Positions 30,112 to 38,582 of a stretch of DNA of 64,000 nucleotides are shown piece after piece. Origin of the DNA: Clostridium sp. (lineage in GTDB: Bacteria; Bacillota; Clostridia; Clostridiales; Clostridiaceae); assembly GCF_029258205.1 (NCBI RefSeq), contig NZ_JARHZJ010000088.1:24027-88026 (forward strand). The letters are read 5' to 3'. The notes under the pieces were generated by a model. It was given only the letters and a program-made list of their open reading frames with translations. It did no database searches and was not told the DNA's origin. Positions within the stretch are counted from its first letter, which is position 1. Each line of letters begins with the position of its first letter. A program made the position numbers and the translations under genes.

Positions 30112-31299
30112 ATGATATTATCTAGAAAAGCACAAAACATAGGGGCATCACTAACTTTAGCATTAACAGCTAAAGCAGGTGAATTAAAAAAAGAAGGAAT
30201 AGATGTAGTAAGCTTTGGAGTAGGTGAGCCAGATTTTAATACACCTAAGAATATAATAGAAGCTGCTACTAGAGCTATGGAAGAAGGAAAGACAAAGTAC
30301 ACAGCTACATCTGGAATAGTAGAATTAAAAGAAGCTATAGCAAAAAAATTACGTTATGATAATGGACTTAACTATGGAATTAAAAATATAATTATATCAA
30401 CAGGAGCTAAACAATCTTTAGCTAATGTATTTATGGCAATTTTAAATCCAGGAGATGAGGTTATAATACCAGTACCATATTGGGTAAGTTATCCTGAATT
30501 AGTTAAATTAAGTGATGGAGTTCCTGTTTTTATAGAAACAAAAAAAGAAAATGATTTTAAAGTCACTTATGATGAATTAAAATCAGCTTTAAGTGAAAAT
30601 ACAAAGGCAATAGTAATAAATTCACCAAATAATCCAACAGGAACTGTATATTCAAAAAAAGATTTAGAAGTTATCGCTAAGTTTGCTAAAGAAAATGATA
30701 TTATAATAATTTCTGATGAAATATATGAAAAACTTATATATGGAAAAGAAGAACATATAAGTATTGCTTCATTAAGTGAAGATGCTTTTAAGAGAACAGT
30801 AGTTATAAATGGATTTTCAAAGGCTTATGCAATGACTGGATGGAGAATTGGATATGCAGCTTGTTATAATGAAGAGCTAATTAAAGTAATGAATAATGTT
30901 CAAAGTCATATGACATCAAATACAAATAGTATAGCTCAATTTGCGGCCTTAGAAGCTTTAAATGGAGAACAAGAAACTTTAAAGACTATGGTTAAAGAAT
31001 TTAGTTTAAGAAGAGAACTTATGATAGAACTTATAAGTGATATTGAAGATGTTACTTTTATAGAGCCTAAAGGTGCATTTTATGTAATGGTTGATGTGTC
31101 TAAAGTTCTAAGAAAAGCTAATATAAAAGGCTCAATGGAATTTGCAAATTTATTACTAAAAGAGGAAAATGTTGTTGTAATACCAGGTGTAGCTTTTGGA
31201 GAAGATAACTTCATACGACTATCTTATGCTACATCTAAAGAAGAAATAATTAAAGGATTAAAAAGAATAAAGAAATTTGTTAATAAATTTCTTTATTAA
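30112..31299 (+). CDS. aspB: Pyridoxal-phosphate aspartate aminotransferase, class I
   Basis: Fold-type I aminotransferase of 395 aa, similar to the Bacillus/Thermus aspartate aminotransferase (AspB) subgroup. PLP-binding lysine in NGFSKAYAMTGWRIGY (about residue 240), INSPNNPTGTVY and SDEIYEKL motifs, and an N-terminal substrate Arg region. Likely interconverts aspartate and oxaloacetate, but substrate range within this subgroup is broad. ATG 30112 follows GAGGGG. Single-gene unit. Confidence 0.85.
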   Translation: MILSRKAQNIGASLTLALTAKAGELKKEGIDVVSFGVGEPDFNTPKNIIEAATRAMEEGKTKYTATSGIVELKEAIAKKLRYDNGLNYGIKNIIISTGAKQSLANVFMAILNPGDEVIIPVPYWVSYPELVKLSDGVPVFIETKKENDFKVTYDELKSALSENTKAIVINSPNNPTGTVYSKKDLEVIAKFAKENDIIIISDEIYEKLIYGKEEHISIASLSEDAFKRTVVINGFSKAYAMTGWRIGYAACYNEELIKVMNNVQSHMTSNTNSIAQFAALEALNGEQETLKTMVKEFSLRRELMIELISDIEDVTFIEPKGAFYVMVDVSKVLRKANIKGSMEFANLLLKEENVVVIPGVAFGEDNFIRLSYATSKEEIIKGLKRIKKFVNKFLY

Positions 31300-31324
31300 T
31301 AGAGGTTAATCTTTTCTTAAGTTG

Positions 31325-31353
31325 TTGAAATTCTTTTGAAAAATGAGTATAAT
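31325..31353 (+). promoter_or_regulatory. SigA promoter of ptsH
   Basis: TTGAAA-N17-TATAAT, about 50 nt upstream of the ptsH start. Confidence 0.75.
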
Positions 31354-31403
31354 TAAGAAGTTAGTATTGTTAAATAACAAATAAAAGTAAAGAGGTGTTT
31401 ATA

Positions 31404-31664
31404 ATGGTAACTAAAGAAGTTATAGTTAAAAATTCAACAGGATTACATGCTAGACCAGCAACTTTACTAGTAAAAAAAGCTTCAGCTTTCAAATCAGACA
31501 TAAGCTTAGAGTACAATGGAAAAAAAGCTAATGTTAAAAGCTTAATTGGAGTTTTATCATTAGGAGTTTCTAAAGATGCTAATGTTAAAGTTATCGCTAG
31601 TGGTGATGATGAAGCTTTAGCAGCTGAAGAAATAGCTAATTTAATTGAAAATTTAGAAGAGTAA
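31404..31664 (+). CDS. ptsH: Phosphocarrier protein HPr
   Basis: Phosphotransfer protein of the sugar PTS, 86 aa. His15 in STGLHARPA accepts phosphate from enzyme I; Ser46 in ANVKSLIG is the HPr kinase/phosphorylase site used for catabolite repression through CcpA in Firmicutes. Both residues are at the canonical positions when ATG 31404 (after AGAGGTG) is used. Unlike in B. subtilis, ptsI is not adjacent; the gene stands alone between promoter and terminator. Confidence 0.96.
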   Translation: MVTKEVIVKNSTGLHARPATLLVKKASAFKSDISLEYNGKKANVKSLIGVLSLGVSKDANVKVIASGDDEALAAEEIANLIENLEE

Positions 31665-31670
31665 TCTTCG

Positions 31671-31706
31671 TAAAAGGATTCCTAATGGGATCCTTTTATT
31701 TTTATA
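31671..31706 (+). terminator. Intrinsic terminator after ptsH
   Basis: TAAAAGGATTCC / GGGATCCTTTTA with one G-U pair, TAAT loop, then TTTTTAT. Confidence 0.85.
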
Positions 31707-31839
31707 ATTTTATTTTTATAATTTTTTATGATTTTTCAAAAATTACAAATAAGATACGTACGTTAAAGTCTAAATTACATGAAATTTATAAATAATAACC
31801 ATGAAAACACGAATAATAGATAAAAGAATGATAAATTTA

Positions 31840-31868
31840 TTTATAATACACTTATCTTATGATATAAT
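31840..31868 (+). promoter_or_regulatory. Weak candidate promoter of purB
   Basis: TTTATA-N17-TATAAT. The -10 is perfect but the -35 is poor. I see no riboswitch-like structure in the 242-nt gap. Confidence 0.35.
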
Positions 31869-31906
31869 AAAATTAAATTAGCATTTCTACTTTAGGAGGG
31901 TACAAA

Positions 31907-33337
31907 GTGAAAAATTTATATAGCACACCATTGAATTCAAGATATGCATCAAAAGAAATGTCATATATTTTCTCAGATGATATGAAATTTTCAACGTGGA
32001 GAAAATTATGGGTTGCTCTTGCAGAGGGTGAAAAAGAATTAGGATTAAATATAACTGACCAGCAAATAGAAGAGCTTAAAAGTCATATTTCAGATATAAA
32101 TTATGAAGAAGCAATAAAAAAAGAAAAAGAAGTTAGACACGATGTTATGAGTCATGTTTATGCATACGGACTTCAATGTCCTTCAGCAAAAGGTATAATA
32201 CATTTAGGAGCAACAAGCTGCTATGTTGGAGATAACACAGACGTAATAATAATGAGAGATGCATTATTATTAATAAAGAAAAAAATTGTTGCGGTTTTAA
32301 ATAATTTAAAAAGATTTGCTTTAGAATATAAGGATATGCCTACTTTAGGATTTACTCATTTTCAACCAGCACAGCTTACTACTGTAGGTAAGAGAGCTAC
32401 ATTATGGATGCAAGATTTAGTAATGGATATTGAGAACATAGATTTCTTATTATCAACTTTAAAATTAAGAGGAGTAAAAGGAACTACTGGTACTCAAGCA
32501 AGCTTTATGAATCTTTTTGAAGGTGATGAAGAAAAGGTTAAGGCTTTAGATAAAATCGTTGCAGAAAAAATGGGATTTAAAAAGAGTTTTGGAGTTACAG
32601 GTCAAACTTATCCAAGAAAATTAGATTCTATAATTTTAAATACATTATCAGAGGTTGCACAAAGTGCATATAAATTCTCTAATGACTTAAGATTACTTCA
32701 AAGTATGAAAGAAATAGAAGAACCATTTGAAAAGAATCAAATAGGATCATCAGCTATGGCATATAAGAGAAATCCTATGAGAAGTGAAAGAATGGGAGCA
32801 TTAGCTAGATATGTTATTGTAGATGCATTAAATCCAGCTATTACAGCTTCAACTCAATGGTTTGAAAGAACATTAGATGATTCAGCAAATAAGAGAATTG
32901 CAGTAGCAGAAGCTTTCTTAGCTTTAGATGGAGTTTTAAATCTTTATATAAATATTGCTGAGAATATGGTAGTTTATGATAAAGTTATTGAAGCGCATGT
33001 AAATCAAGAGTTACCTTTCATGGCAACTGAAAATATAATGATGGAATCAGTTAAAAAAGGTGGAGATAGACAAGAACTTCATGAAAGAATAAGAGTTCAT
33101 TCTATGGATGCTGCTCAAAGAGTTAAAGGAGAAGGGCTTAATAATGACTTAATAGAAAGAATAATAAATGATAATTCATTTAATCTGTCTAAAGAAGAAA
33201 TTATAGCAATAATAGATCCAGTTAAGTTTGTTGGTAGAGCTCCAAGCCAAGTTGTAGAGTTTATTGATGAATATGTAAACCCTATAATAGAAGCTAATAA
33301 GGATGCGGCTAGCTTAAGTAGTGATATAACAGTTTAA
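31907..33337 (+). CDS. purB: Adenylosuccinate lyase
   Basis: Fumarase/aspartase-superfamily enzyme acting twice in purine synthesis (SAICAR to AICAR, adenylosuccinate to AMP). Signature loop GSSAMAYKRNPMRSER (about residue 290), HLGATSCYVGDN and THFQPAQLTTVGKR carry active-site His/Thr. At 476 aa it belongs to the longer, eukaryote-like PurB subgroup found in clostridia rather than the 430-aa Bacillus type. Start GTG 31907 after AGGAGGG. Alone, not in a pur operon. Confidence 0.94.
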   Translation: MKNLYSTPLNSRYASKEMSYIFSDDMKFSTWRKLWVALAEGEKELGLNITDQQIEELKSHISDINYEEAIKKEKEVRHDVMSHVYAYGLQCPSAKGIIHLGATSCYVGDNTDVIIMRDALLLIKKKIVAVLNNLKRFALEYKDMPTLGFTHFQPAQLTTVGKRATLWMQDLVMDIENIDFLLSTLKLRGVKGTTGTQASFMNLFEGDEEKVKALDKIVAEKMGFKKSFGVTGQTYPRKLDSIILNTLSEVAQSAYKFSNDLRLLQSMKEIEEPFEKNQIGSSAMAYKRNPMRSERMGALARYVIVDALNPAITASTQWFERTLDDSANKRIAVAEAFLALDGVLNLYINIAENMVVYDKVIEAHVNQELPFMATENIMMESVKKGGDRQELHERIRVHSMDAAQRVKGEGLNNDLIERIINDNSFNLSKEEIIAIIDPVKFVGRAPSQVVEFIDEYVNPIIEANKDAASLSSDITV

Positions 33338-33345
33338 TATAATGT

Positions 33346-33382
33346 AGAGCTATTAAAGAGAAATCTTTAATAGCTCTTTTTT
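33346..33382 (+). terminator. Intrinsic terminator after purB
   Basis: Perfect 14-bp stem AGAGCTATTAAAGA / TCTTTAATAGCTCT with a GAAA tetraloop and a T run. Confidence 0.92.
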
Positions 33383-33595
33383 AATGAAAATAATTCATGA
33401 AAAATTTTTATTTGAAGTTTTTAGGTAATCTTTTATTGTAGAAAATTTATATAAAATAAAAATTAATATTTTATAATTAGGAATAAACTTTTATGTTATA
33501 TTAAATTAATTTGTTAAAAAATTAAAAAACACTTGTTTTAGATGCTTAAAGGTGGTCAATACTTTAGATAAATTATAATTAAGGAGATGGAAATT

Positions 33596-33925
33596 ATGAA
33601 TAAAGTTGATCTTGTTGGAAGAGTTGCTACTAAAATTGAAGTTAAGGAATCTAAGAAACATAAAAAATATGTTAGATTCAGAATAGCTGTTAGTAGCTTT
33701 AATGGTAAAGAAGAAACAACTACCTTTTTAAGTGTAATTACTTGGAGTAAATCTACAGTAGATTTCTTAGATAAATTTGTAAAAATAGGAGATTTAGTAT
33801 CTGTAAGTGGAGAGATAGTGGAAAGTAGATACGAAAGTGAAAGTGGAGAAGTTAGATATTATACAAATATAAGTACTTCTAATATAAATCTTCTTAATAA
33901 AGCAAAAGAAAAAGATATTTCATAG
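33596..33925 (+). CDS. Short single-stranded DNA-binding protein (SSB-like)
   Basis: A 109-aa OB-fold protein of the SSB family: NKVDLVGRVATKIEVKES, FLSVITWSKSTVDFLDKFVKIGDLVSVSGEI, YYTNISTSNINLLN. It ends soon after the OB fold and lacks the flexible tail and acidic DDIPF-like tip that recruits repair proteins in main SSBs, so it is probably a paralogue of the replicative SSB encoded elsewhere. ATG 33596 is placed after AAGGAG. Isolated between terminators. Confidence 0.8.
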   Translation: MNKVDLVGRVATKIEVKESKKHKKYVRFRIAVSSFNGKEETTTFLSVITWSKSTVDFLDKFVKIGDLVSVSGEIVESRYESESGEVRYYTNISTSNINLLNKAKEKDIS

Positions 33926-33996
33926 TAAAGAAAAAGTGAGTATGTCAAAATAGTCAGTTCTTAAAAATATAACTTGTGCAATTTGAATAATTATTA

Positions 33997-34035
33997 AACC
34001 AGTAGAAAAATTAAAGTTCTACTGGTTATTTTTTG
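33997..34035 (+). terminator. Intrinsic terminator after the SSB-like gene
   Basis: AACCAGTAGAA / TTCTACTGGTT, 9-nt loop, then ATTTTTTG. Confidence 0.88.
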
Positions 34036-34086
34036 TTAAGAGTTTTTTTAATAATTTTATAAAATTATGGTTTTTATACAGTTCTT

Positions 34087-34701
34087 TTATTTTTCTTCTA
34101 AAAGTTTTGTAAAATAATTTCTTGGAATTATTCCTTTTTTTATACCATTTATAACAGTAAGGTATGTTGCTGCCGTATCAAATCTAGCATCATGATAGTT
34201 ACCACTACCTTGAAAATACTTATTAGCAGTTTCGCTTATTTCAGAATCAGTTATATTTAAGTATTTAATTACTTCTTCAAGTTTAGGATTTTTATAATCT
34301 CCAGTAGGTCTTAATATTTTACAAATATCTTTATAATATTTCATAGTACAAAATACATTATTAGGTTCAAAGAATTCTCCAAGACCTAGTAATTCATGTT
34401 TTAAGAATTTAATATCAAACTGAACGTTATGACCTATTATAAAATCTGCTTCTAAGAAGTCATTTATGAAATCAGCATAAAGATCTTCAAAATACATTCC
34501 TTCACTTAATTCATATAATTTTTCTAAAGAAAAGCCATGGATTCTTTCAGCTTCTGGTTCCATTTCATCGACTGTAAAGAATACATTTTTTCCTATTGTT
34601 TTTTGAGGTTTAGTTGAAGTATCTACAAGGATATAACTAAGTTGACATATACTTCCGGGTTTGACTCCTGTAGTTTCTGTATCAAAAAAAAGTAATTTCA
34701 T
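34087..34701 (-). CDS. DnaQ-like DEDDh 3'-5' exonuclease
   Basis: A 204-aa stand-alone exonuclease domain. Exo I motif LLFFDTETTGVKPG (residues 4-17), Exo II FIIGHNVQFDIKFL (about 90-103), Exo III YHDARFDTAATYL (about 168-180), giving the D-E-D-H-D set. No polymerase or helicase domain is attached. It may proofread, or trim DNA or RNA; the sequence does not decide. Divergent from phoH across a 221-bp gap that contains an 18-bp perfect inverted repeat. Confidence 0.88.
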   Translation of the reverse strand: MKLLFFDTETTGVKPGSICQLSYILVDTSTKPQKTIGKNVFFTVDEMEPEAERIHGFSLEKLYELSEGMYFEDLYADFINDFLEADFIIGHNVQFDIKFLKHELLGLGEFFEPNNVFCTMKYYKDICKILRPTGDYKNPKLEEVIKYLNITDSEISETANKYFQGSGNYHDARFDTAATYLTVINGIKKGIIPRNYFTKLLEEK

Positions 34702-34815
34702 TATTTAAAGCCTCCCATATTCTAATGTCCATATAATAGTATAAACTAAAATTTTTATTAATAAAATCTAATTTAAAATTTATACATTATAGATTATAGA
34801 AATTTTGATTATAAA

Positions 34816-34861
34816 ATATTAATATTTAAGAATTATATTTAGTATTCTTAAATATTAATAT
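34816..34861. repeat. 18-bp perfect inverted repeat between divergent genes
   Basis: ATATTAATATTTAAGAAT and ATTCTTAAATATTAATAT separated by 10 nt, in the shared upstream region of the exonuclease gene and phoH. No T-tract follows on either strand, so it is not a terminator. Confidence 0.6.
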
Positions 34862-34922
34862 ATAAACAAATGAAAATCAAGTTTGATTATTATAGCTGTA
34901 TTATTCTAAAGGAGTGATTATT

Positions 34923-36302
34923 TTGAAGAAAACCTATATATTAGATACCAATGTATTGCTATATTCACCAGGAGCTATATATTCATTTTCAAATAATAAT
35001 ATTATTATTCCAGAGGTGGTTCTAGAGGAATTAGACAATATTAAAAAAATGAATAATGATTTAGGAGCAAATGCTAGAAATGTCGCAAGAGAATTAGATA
35101 AGCTTAGATTGAGTGGCTCATTAAGTGAAGGAGTTGATTTACCTAAAGGCGGAAAGCTTAAGGTTGTTACTAACTTTTATAATACTGAAATACCAGAATC
35201 ATGGAATATAAGCAAGCCTGATAATAGAATAATACAAATTTGCAAAGCATTAAAGGAAAAGGGTGAAGATGTTTGTTTAATAACTAAGGATATATTTGAA
35301 AGAATAAAGGCTGATACTGTTGGAATAAAATCAGAGGATTTTTATGAGGTTGTAGTTCCAGAATTTGAAGAACAATATAGTGGAAGAATGGAAGTTTACA
35401 CAAGTTCTGAATGCTTAAGCAAATTCTTTAAAAATAAATTTATGGAGAAAAAAGATTTAACATTCTATGATGAAGAAAATAAATGCTATGTGGAACCGAA
35501 ATTAGAGATTAATCAATTTTTAATAATACACTGTAATGATAATGATAAACAAACTGCATTGGGAAGATTTAATGGAAAAGTTATAAGGCCTTTACTTTAT
35601 AAAGATAGCAATAATATTATGGGAATAAGCCCTAGAAATGTTGGACAAAAATTTATGCTAGAATGCTTGAGTATTGATGCCAAAAAGGCACCTTTAGTAA
35701 TTATAAAAGGACCAGCAGGGACAGCAAAAACTTTATTTTCATTAGCTGTGGGATTACAAAAAATATTAGAAGAGGAAAGTGGCCAATATAGAAGAATTCT
35801 AGTTTGTAGACCAAATGTAACAATGGATGAAGAAATAGGTTATTTACCAGGAAGTGAGCAAGAAAAAATAGCTCCGTTTATGAGACCTATATATGATAAT
35901 CTAGAAATTTTAATAGATTCAGATGAGAATGAAAGATATTCAAATGAGAGAGAGTTAAATGATAAAATAGAGGAACTTTTTGAAAGAAAGATAATAACAA
36001 CAGAGGCTGTGGCATATTTAAGAGGAAGAAGTATAATAAAGAATTGGATTATAATAGATGAAGCTCAAAATCTAACACCTAAGCAGGTTAAAGCTATTAT
36101 AACAAGGGCTGGAGAAGGATCAAAAATAATATTAGTTGGAGATCCAGAGCAAATAGATCAAGCTTTCTTAGACTCAAGAAGCAATGGACTTTGTTATGCT
36201 TCAGAAAAGATGAAAGGAAGTCCTCTTTGTTATCAAGTTACATTAAAATATGACGAATGTGAAAGAAGTGAATTGGCTTATGAAGCTGCAAAAAGATTAT
36301 GA
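34923..36302 (+). CDS. phoH: PIN-PhoH fusion ATPase (YlaK/PhoH2 type)
   Basis: An N-terminal PIN nuclease domain (TYILDTNVLLYSPGA; conserved acidic residues through about residue 130) is fused to a C-terminal PhoH P-loop ATPase with Walker A GPAGTAKTLFS (about 260), GYLPGSEQEK and Walker B IIDEAQNLTP. PhoH2 proteins are reported to act as RNA helicases with RNase activity. I chose TTG 34923 over GTG 34914, which overlaps the GGAGTG site, giving 459 aa. Single-gene unit. Confidence 0.9.
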   Translation: MKKTYILDTNVLLYSPGAIYSFSNNNIIIPEVVLEELDNIKKMNNDLGANARNVARELDKLRLSGSLSEGVDLPKGGKLKVVTNFYNTEIPESWNISKPDNRIIQICKALKEKGEDVCLITKDIFERIKADTVGIKSEDFYEVVVPEFEEQYSGRMEVYTSSECLSKFFKNKFMEKKDLTFYDEENKCYVEPKLEINQFLIIHCNDNDKQTALGRFNGKVIRPLLYKDSNNIMGISPRNVGQKFMLECLSIDAKKAPLVIIKGPAGTAKTLFSLAVGLQKILEEESGQYRRILVCRPNVTMDEEIGYLPGSEQEKIAPFMRPIYDNLEILIDSDENERYSNERELNDKIEELFERKIITTEAVAYLRGRSIIKNWIIIDEAQNLTPKQVKAIITRAGEGSKIILVGDPEQIDQAFLDSRSNGLCYASEKMKGSPLCYQVTLKYDECERSELAYEAAKRL

Positions 36303-36319
36303 TATTTATTAAAGTTTTA

Positions 36320-36366
36320 AGAGGTTTATTACTCCTAAATAGGGAGGAAAAAACCTCTATTTTTAT
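36320..36366 (+). terminator. Nested terminator after phoH
   Basis: AGAGGTTT / AAACCTCT enclosing a second CTCCT / GGGAG hairpin, followed by ATTTTTAT. Confidence 0.75.
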
Positions 36367-36484
36367 ATGTTTATAAAAATAGGTTAAGTAAAATGTTAAA
36401 ATTAATAAATTATTAAGTTTACTACATAATAAATTCAAGAAATTTATGATATAATTTAAAATACAAAATAAGGAGGTCTTAATT

Positions 36485-37105
36485 ATGCAATTTTTATTAA
36501 AAGCGTTTCTTAGTATTCCAGCAATATTAATAGCTTTTTCAGTTAAAGAATACACTCGTGCCAAAATGGCAGATAAATTAGGTGATAAATCACCAAGGTT
36601 TAAAGGAGAATTAACCTTAGATCCATTAAAGCATGTTGATATAGGTGGTGCAATAATGATGGCTTTTTTTGGATTTGGTTGGAGTAAATCTGTAGAGATA
36701 AATAAATATGCATTTAAAAATCCAAAGAAGGATGCCCTTAAAGTTAACATAGCTGCATGGCTTTCAAACTTAGTTGTTGCTATAATTGGGGTAATACTTA
36801 CAAGTTTATATTTGAGGTTTTTTGGTTTAAGAGGAGATTTTTCTCAAATTATATTTTTAATATTACAATATATAATAATTTTAAATGTAAATTTCTTTGT
36901 ATTTAATATATTACCACTTCCAGGACTTGATTGTTTTAGAATTTTAGAGGACCTTAAACCTCAATTATTCTATAAGTTATCTGAAATAGTATATCAATAT
37001 TATTATTTTATACTTATAGGTATAATACTTCTTGGAAGATATGTATTAGCTATACCATCTCAATTGGTTATGACTTTTGTATATTCTATAGGTTTATTTA
37101 TTTAA
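36485..37105 (+). CDS. Site-2-protease-like membrane protein lacking HExxH
   Basis: A 206-aa protein of the short M50B (FtsH-neighbour/YwhC-like) family: LTLDPLKHVDIGGAIMMAFFGFGW, INKYAFKNPKKDALKV and NILPLPGLDCFRIL match conserved segments, with about five membrane helices. The zinc motif should be HEFAH at residues 20-24, but reads KEYTR. Both His ligands and the orientation are replaced while the Glu position and downstream Asp remain. It is therefore predicted to be inactive as a protease but under selection as a folded protein. AAGGAGG precedes ATG. Confidence 0.8.
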   Translation: MQFLLKAFLSIPAILIAFSVKEYTRAKMADKLGDKSPRFKGELTLDPLKHVDIGGAIMMAFFGFGWSKSVEINKYAFKNPKKDALKVNIAAWLSNLVVAIIGVILTSLYLRFFGLRGDFSQIIFLILQYIIILNVNFFVFNILPLPGLDCFRILEDLKPQLFYKLSEIVYQYYYFILIGIILLGRYVLAIPSQLVMTFVYSIGLFI

Positions 37106-37131
37106 TGATAATTTGAAATTTACAATACTTT

Positions 37132-37211
37132 AATTAGATTAGGTTCATAATTAGAAAATAAATTTTGATTTATAAGTTATTTTTTAATTTAGTATCTAAT
37201 CTAATTTTTTT
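37132..37211 (+). terminator. Long-loop terminator after the S2P-like gene
   Basis: AATTAGATTAG / CTAATCTAATT with a 53-nt loop, followed by TTTTTTAT. Confidence 0.6.
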
Positions 37212-37269
37212 ATGCAAAGATAATTGAAATAAAATGTAAAAATATGGTAATATATAGAGGGGTGAGAAT

Positions 37270-38484
37270 ATGATAAAAATGTCTAAAAAAATAAAAATAA
37301 TTTTAGCTTCTCTACTAATTGTTTTTTCTGTTTTGGTAATAAATAGTATTACAGCAAATAATATTGTAACAACAAAGGGGGCTAGCATTGAGGAAAAAGA
37401 AGTAATTAAGGAGAATGATAAAAAGGGATTTTTTGATATGTTTAGCTTAGGAAAAAAGATTAATATAAGTGCTGTAGGAGACATAATGTTACATGATGAG
37501 CAAATATGGTCTGCATATAATAAAGAAAATAAGACTTATGATTTTATGAATAATTTTAAGTATATAAAGCCATTTATAGAAAAAAGCCATATAGCTTATG
37601 GAACAATTGAGGGAACTTATTCTGGAGAAGAAGAGGGGTATTCTGGGTATCCTAATTATAATGGGCCAGATTCCATGATAGATGCATTAAAAGATACTGG
37701 TTTTGATATTATAAATGTAGCAACAGATCATTCTTTAGATAAAGGTCTAGAAGGAGTAAGTAAAACAGGAGAAAAAATAGATAAAGAGATGACTTCTATT
37801 GGAAATAAAAAGTATATTATTAAGAAAGTAAAGGGAGTAGAAATAGGATTTACTTCTTATACTTATGAGAGTAGGGAAGGAGAGTTAAATGGTAATAAAA
37901 TTCCTGAAGATATGAATTTAAATACATTTTCATATAATAAATTAGATAATGGATTAGAGGAAATGAAAACCTTAGTAGAAGAGATGAAGAATGATGGAGC
38001 TGAGTTTATAGTTTTTGGGATGCATTGGGGTGTAGAATATAATACTGAGCCTAGTAAATATCAGATGAAAATAGCAGAAGCCTTAAATGAATATGGAGTT
38101 GACTTAATATTAGGAAGCAATCCTCATGTTATACAACCTATAAAAGAAATTCAAGGAGAATATGGACATAAAACTTTAGTAGCTTATTCTTTAGGTAATT
38201 TTATATCTAATCAAAGGTTGGAAACTATGGGAGATAGAAGAACAGCTGATGGTATTATACTTAATTTAACTTTGAATAAGAGTAGAAAAGGGGTAAAAGT
38301 AGAGGAATGGAGTTATACTCCAACTTGGGTATATAAGATTCAAAGAGAAAATAAAAAATCAGATTATTATATATTACCAGTTGAAGAAACTTTAAAGAGT
38401 GAAGAAGGTAAAAAGTTAGATAAGCAAATTTTAAATGAGTTAAATAAATCTTTAGAATCAACTAAATCTATAGTAGAAAAATAA
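37270..38484 (+). CDS. CapA-family protein
   Basis: A membrane-anchored or secreted protein of 404 aa. Residues 5-28 form a signal anchor. The CapA (poly-gamma-glutamate synthesis-like, metallophosphatase-fold) domain starts ISAVGDIMLHDEQIW (about residue 74), followed by DIINVATDHSLDKG, FGMHWGVEYNTEPS and ILGSNPHVIQPIKE, which carry the metal-binding Asp/His residues of the fold. No capB/capC-like gene is nearby, so a role in poly-glutamate export cannot be assumed; an envelope hydrolase is possible. Confidence 0.82.
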   Translation: MIKMSKKIKIILASLLIVFSVLVINSITANNIVTTKGASIEEKEVIKENDKKGFFDMFSLGKKINISAVGDIMLHDEQIWSAYNKENKTYDFMNNFKYIKPFIEKSHIAYGTIEGTYSGEEEGYSGYPNYNGPDSMIDALKDTGFDIINVATDHSLDKGLEGVSKTGEKIDKEMTSIGNKKYIIKKVKGVEIGFTSYTYESREGELNGNKIPEDMNLNTFSYNKLDNGLEEMKTLVEEMKNDGAEFIVFGMHWGVEYNTEPSKYQMKIAEALNEYGVDLILGSNPHVIQPIKEIQGEYGHKTLVAYSLGNFISNQRLETMGDRRTADGIILNLTLNKSRKGVKVEEWSYTPTWVYKIQRENKKSDYYILPVEETLKSEEGKKLDKQILNELNKSLESTKSIVEK

Positions 38485-38540
38485 ATCTTAGAGAAAAGTA
38501 TTTTCATTTAAACTTAAAGAAAGTTAGGTTTGTAAATTTA

Positions 38541-38580
38541 AAAAAAGTTTATGGGCAATTATTCTCCCATAAACTTTTTT
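38541..38580. terminator. Bidirectional terminator (CapA gene / ppx)
   Basis: Perfect 15-bp stem AAAAAAGTTTATGGG / CCCATAAACTTTTTT with a 10-nt loop, between convergent genes. Confidence 0.93.
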
Positions 38581-38582
38581 AT

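Noticed and set aside
36238-36750. 170-aa minus-strand ORF
   Set aside because: It spans the end of phoH, its terminator and the start of the S2P-like gene in antisense; no ribosome site or family match.
37270-38484. Capsule or poly-gamma-glutamate operon
   Set aside because: Only a CapA-like protein is present; no CapB, CapC or other capsule genes are adjacent.
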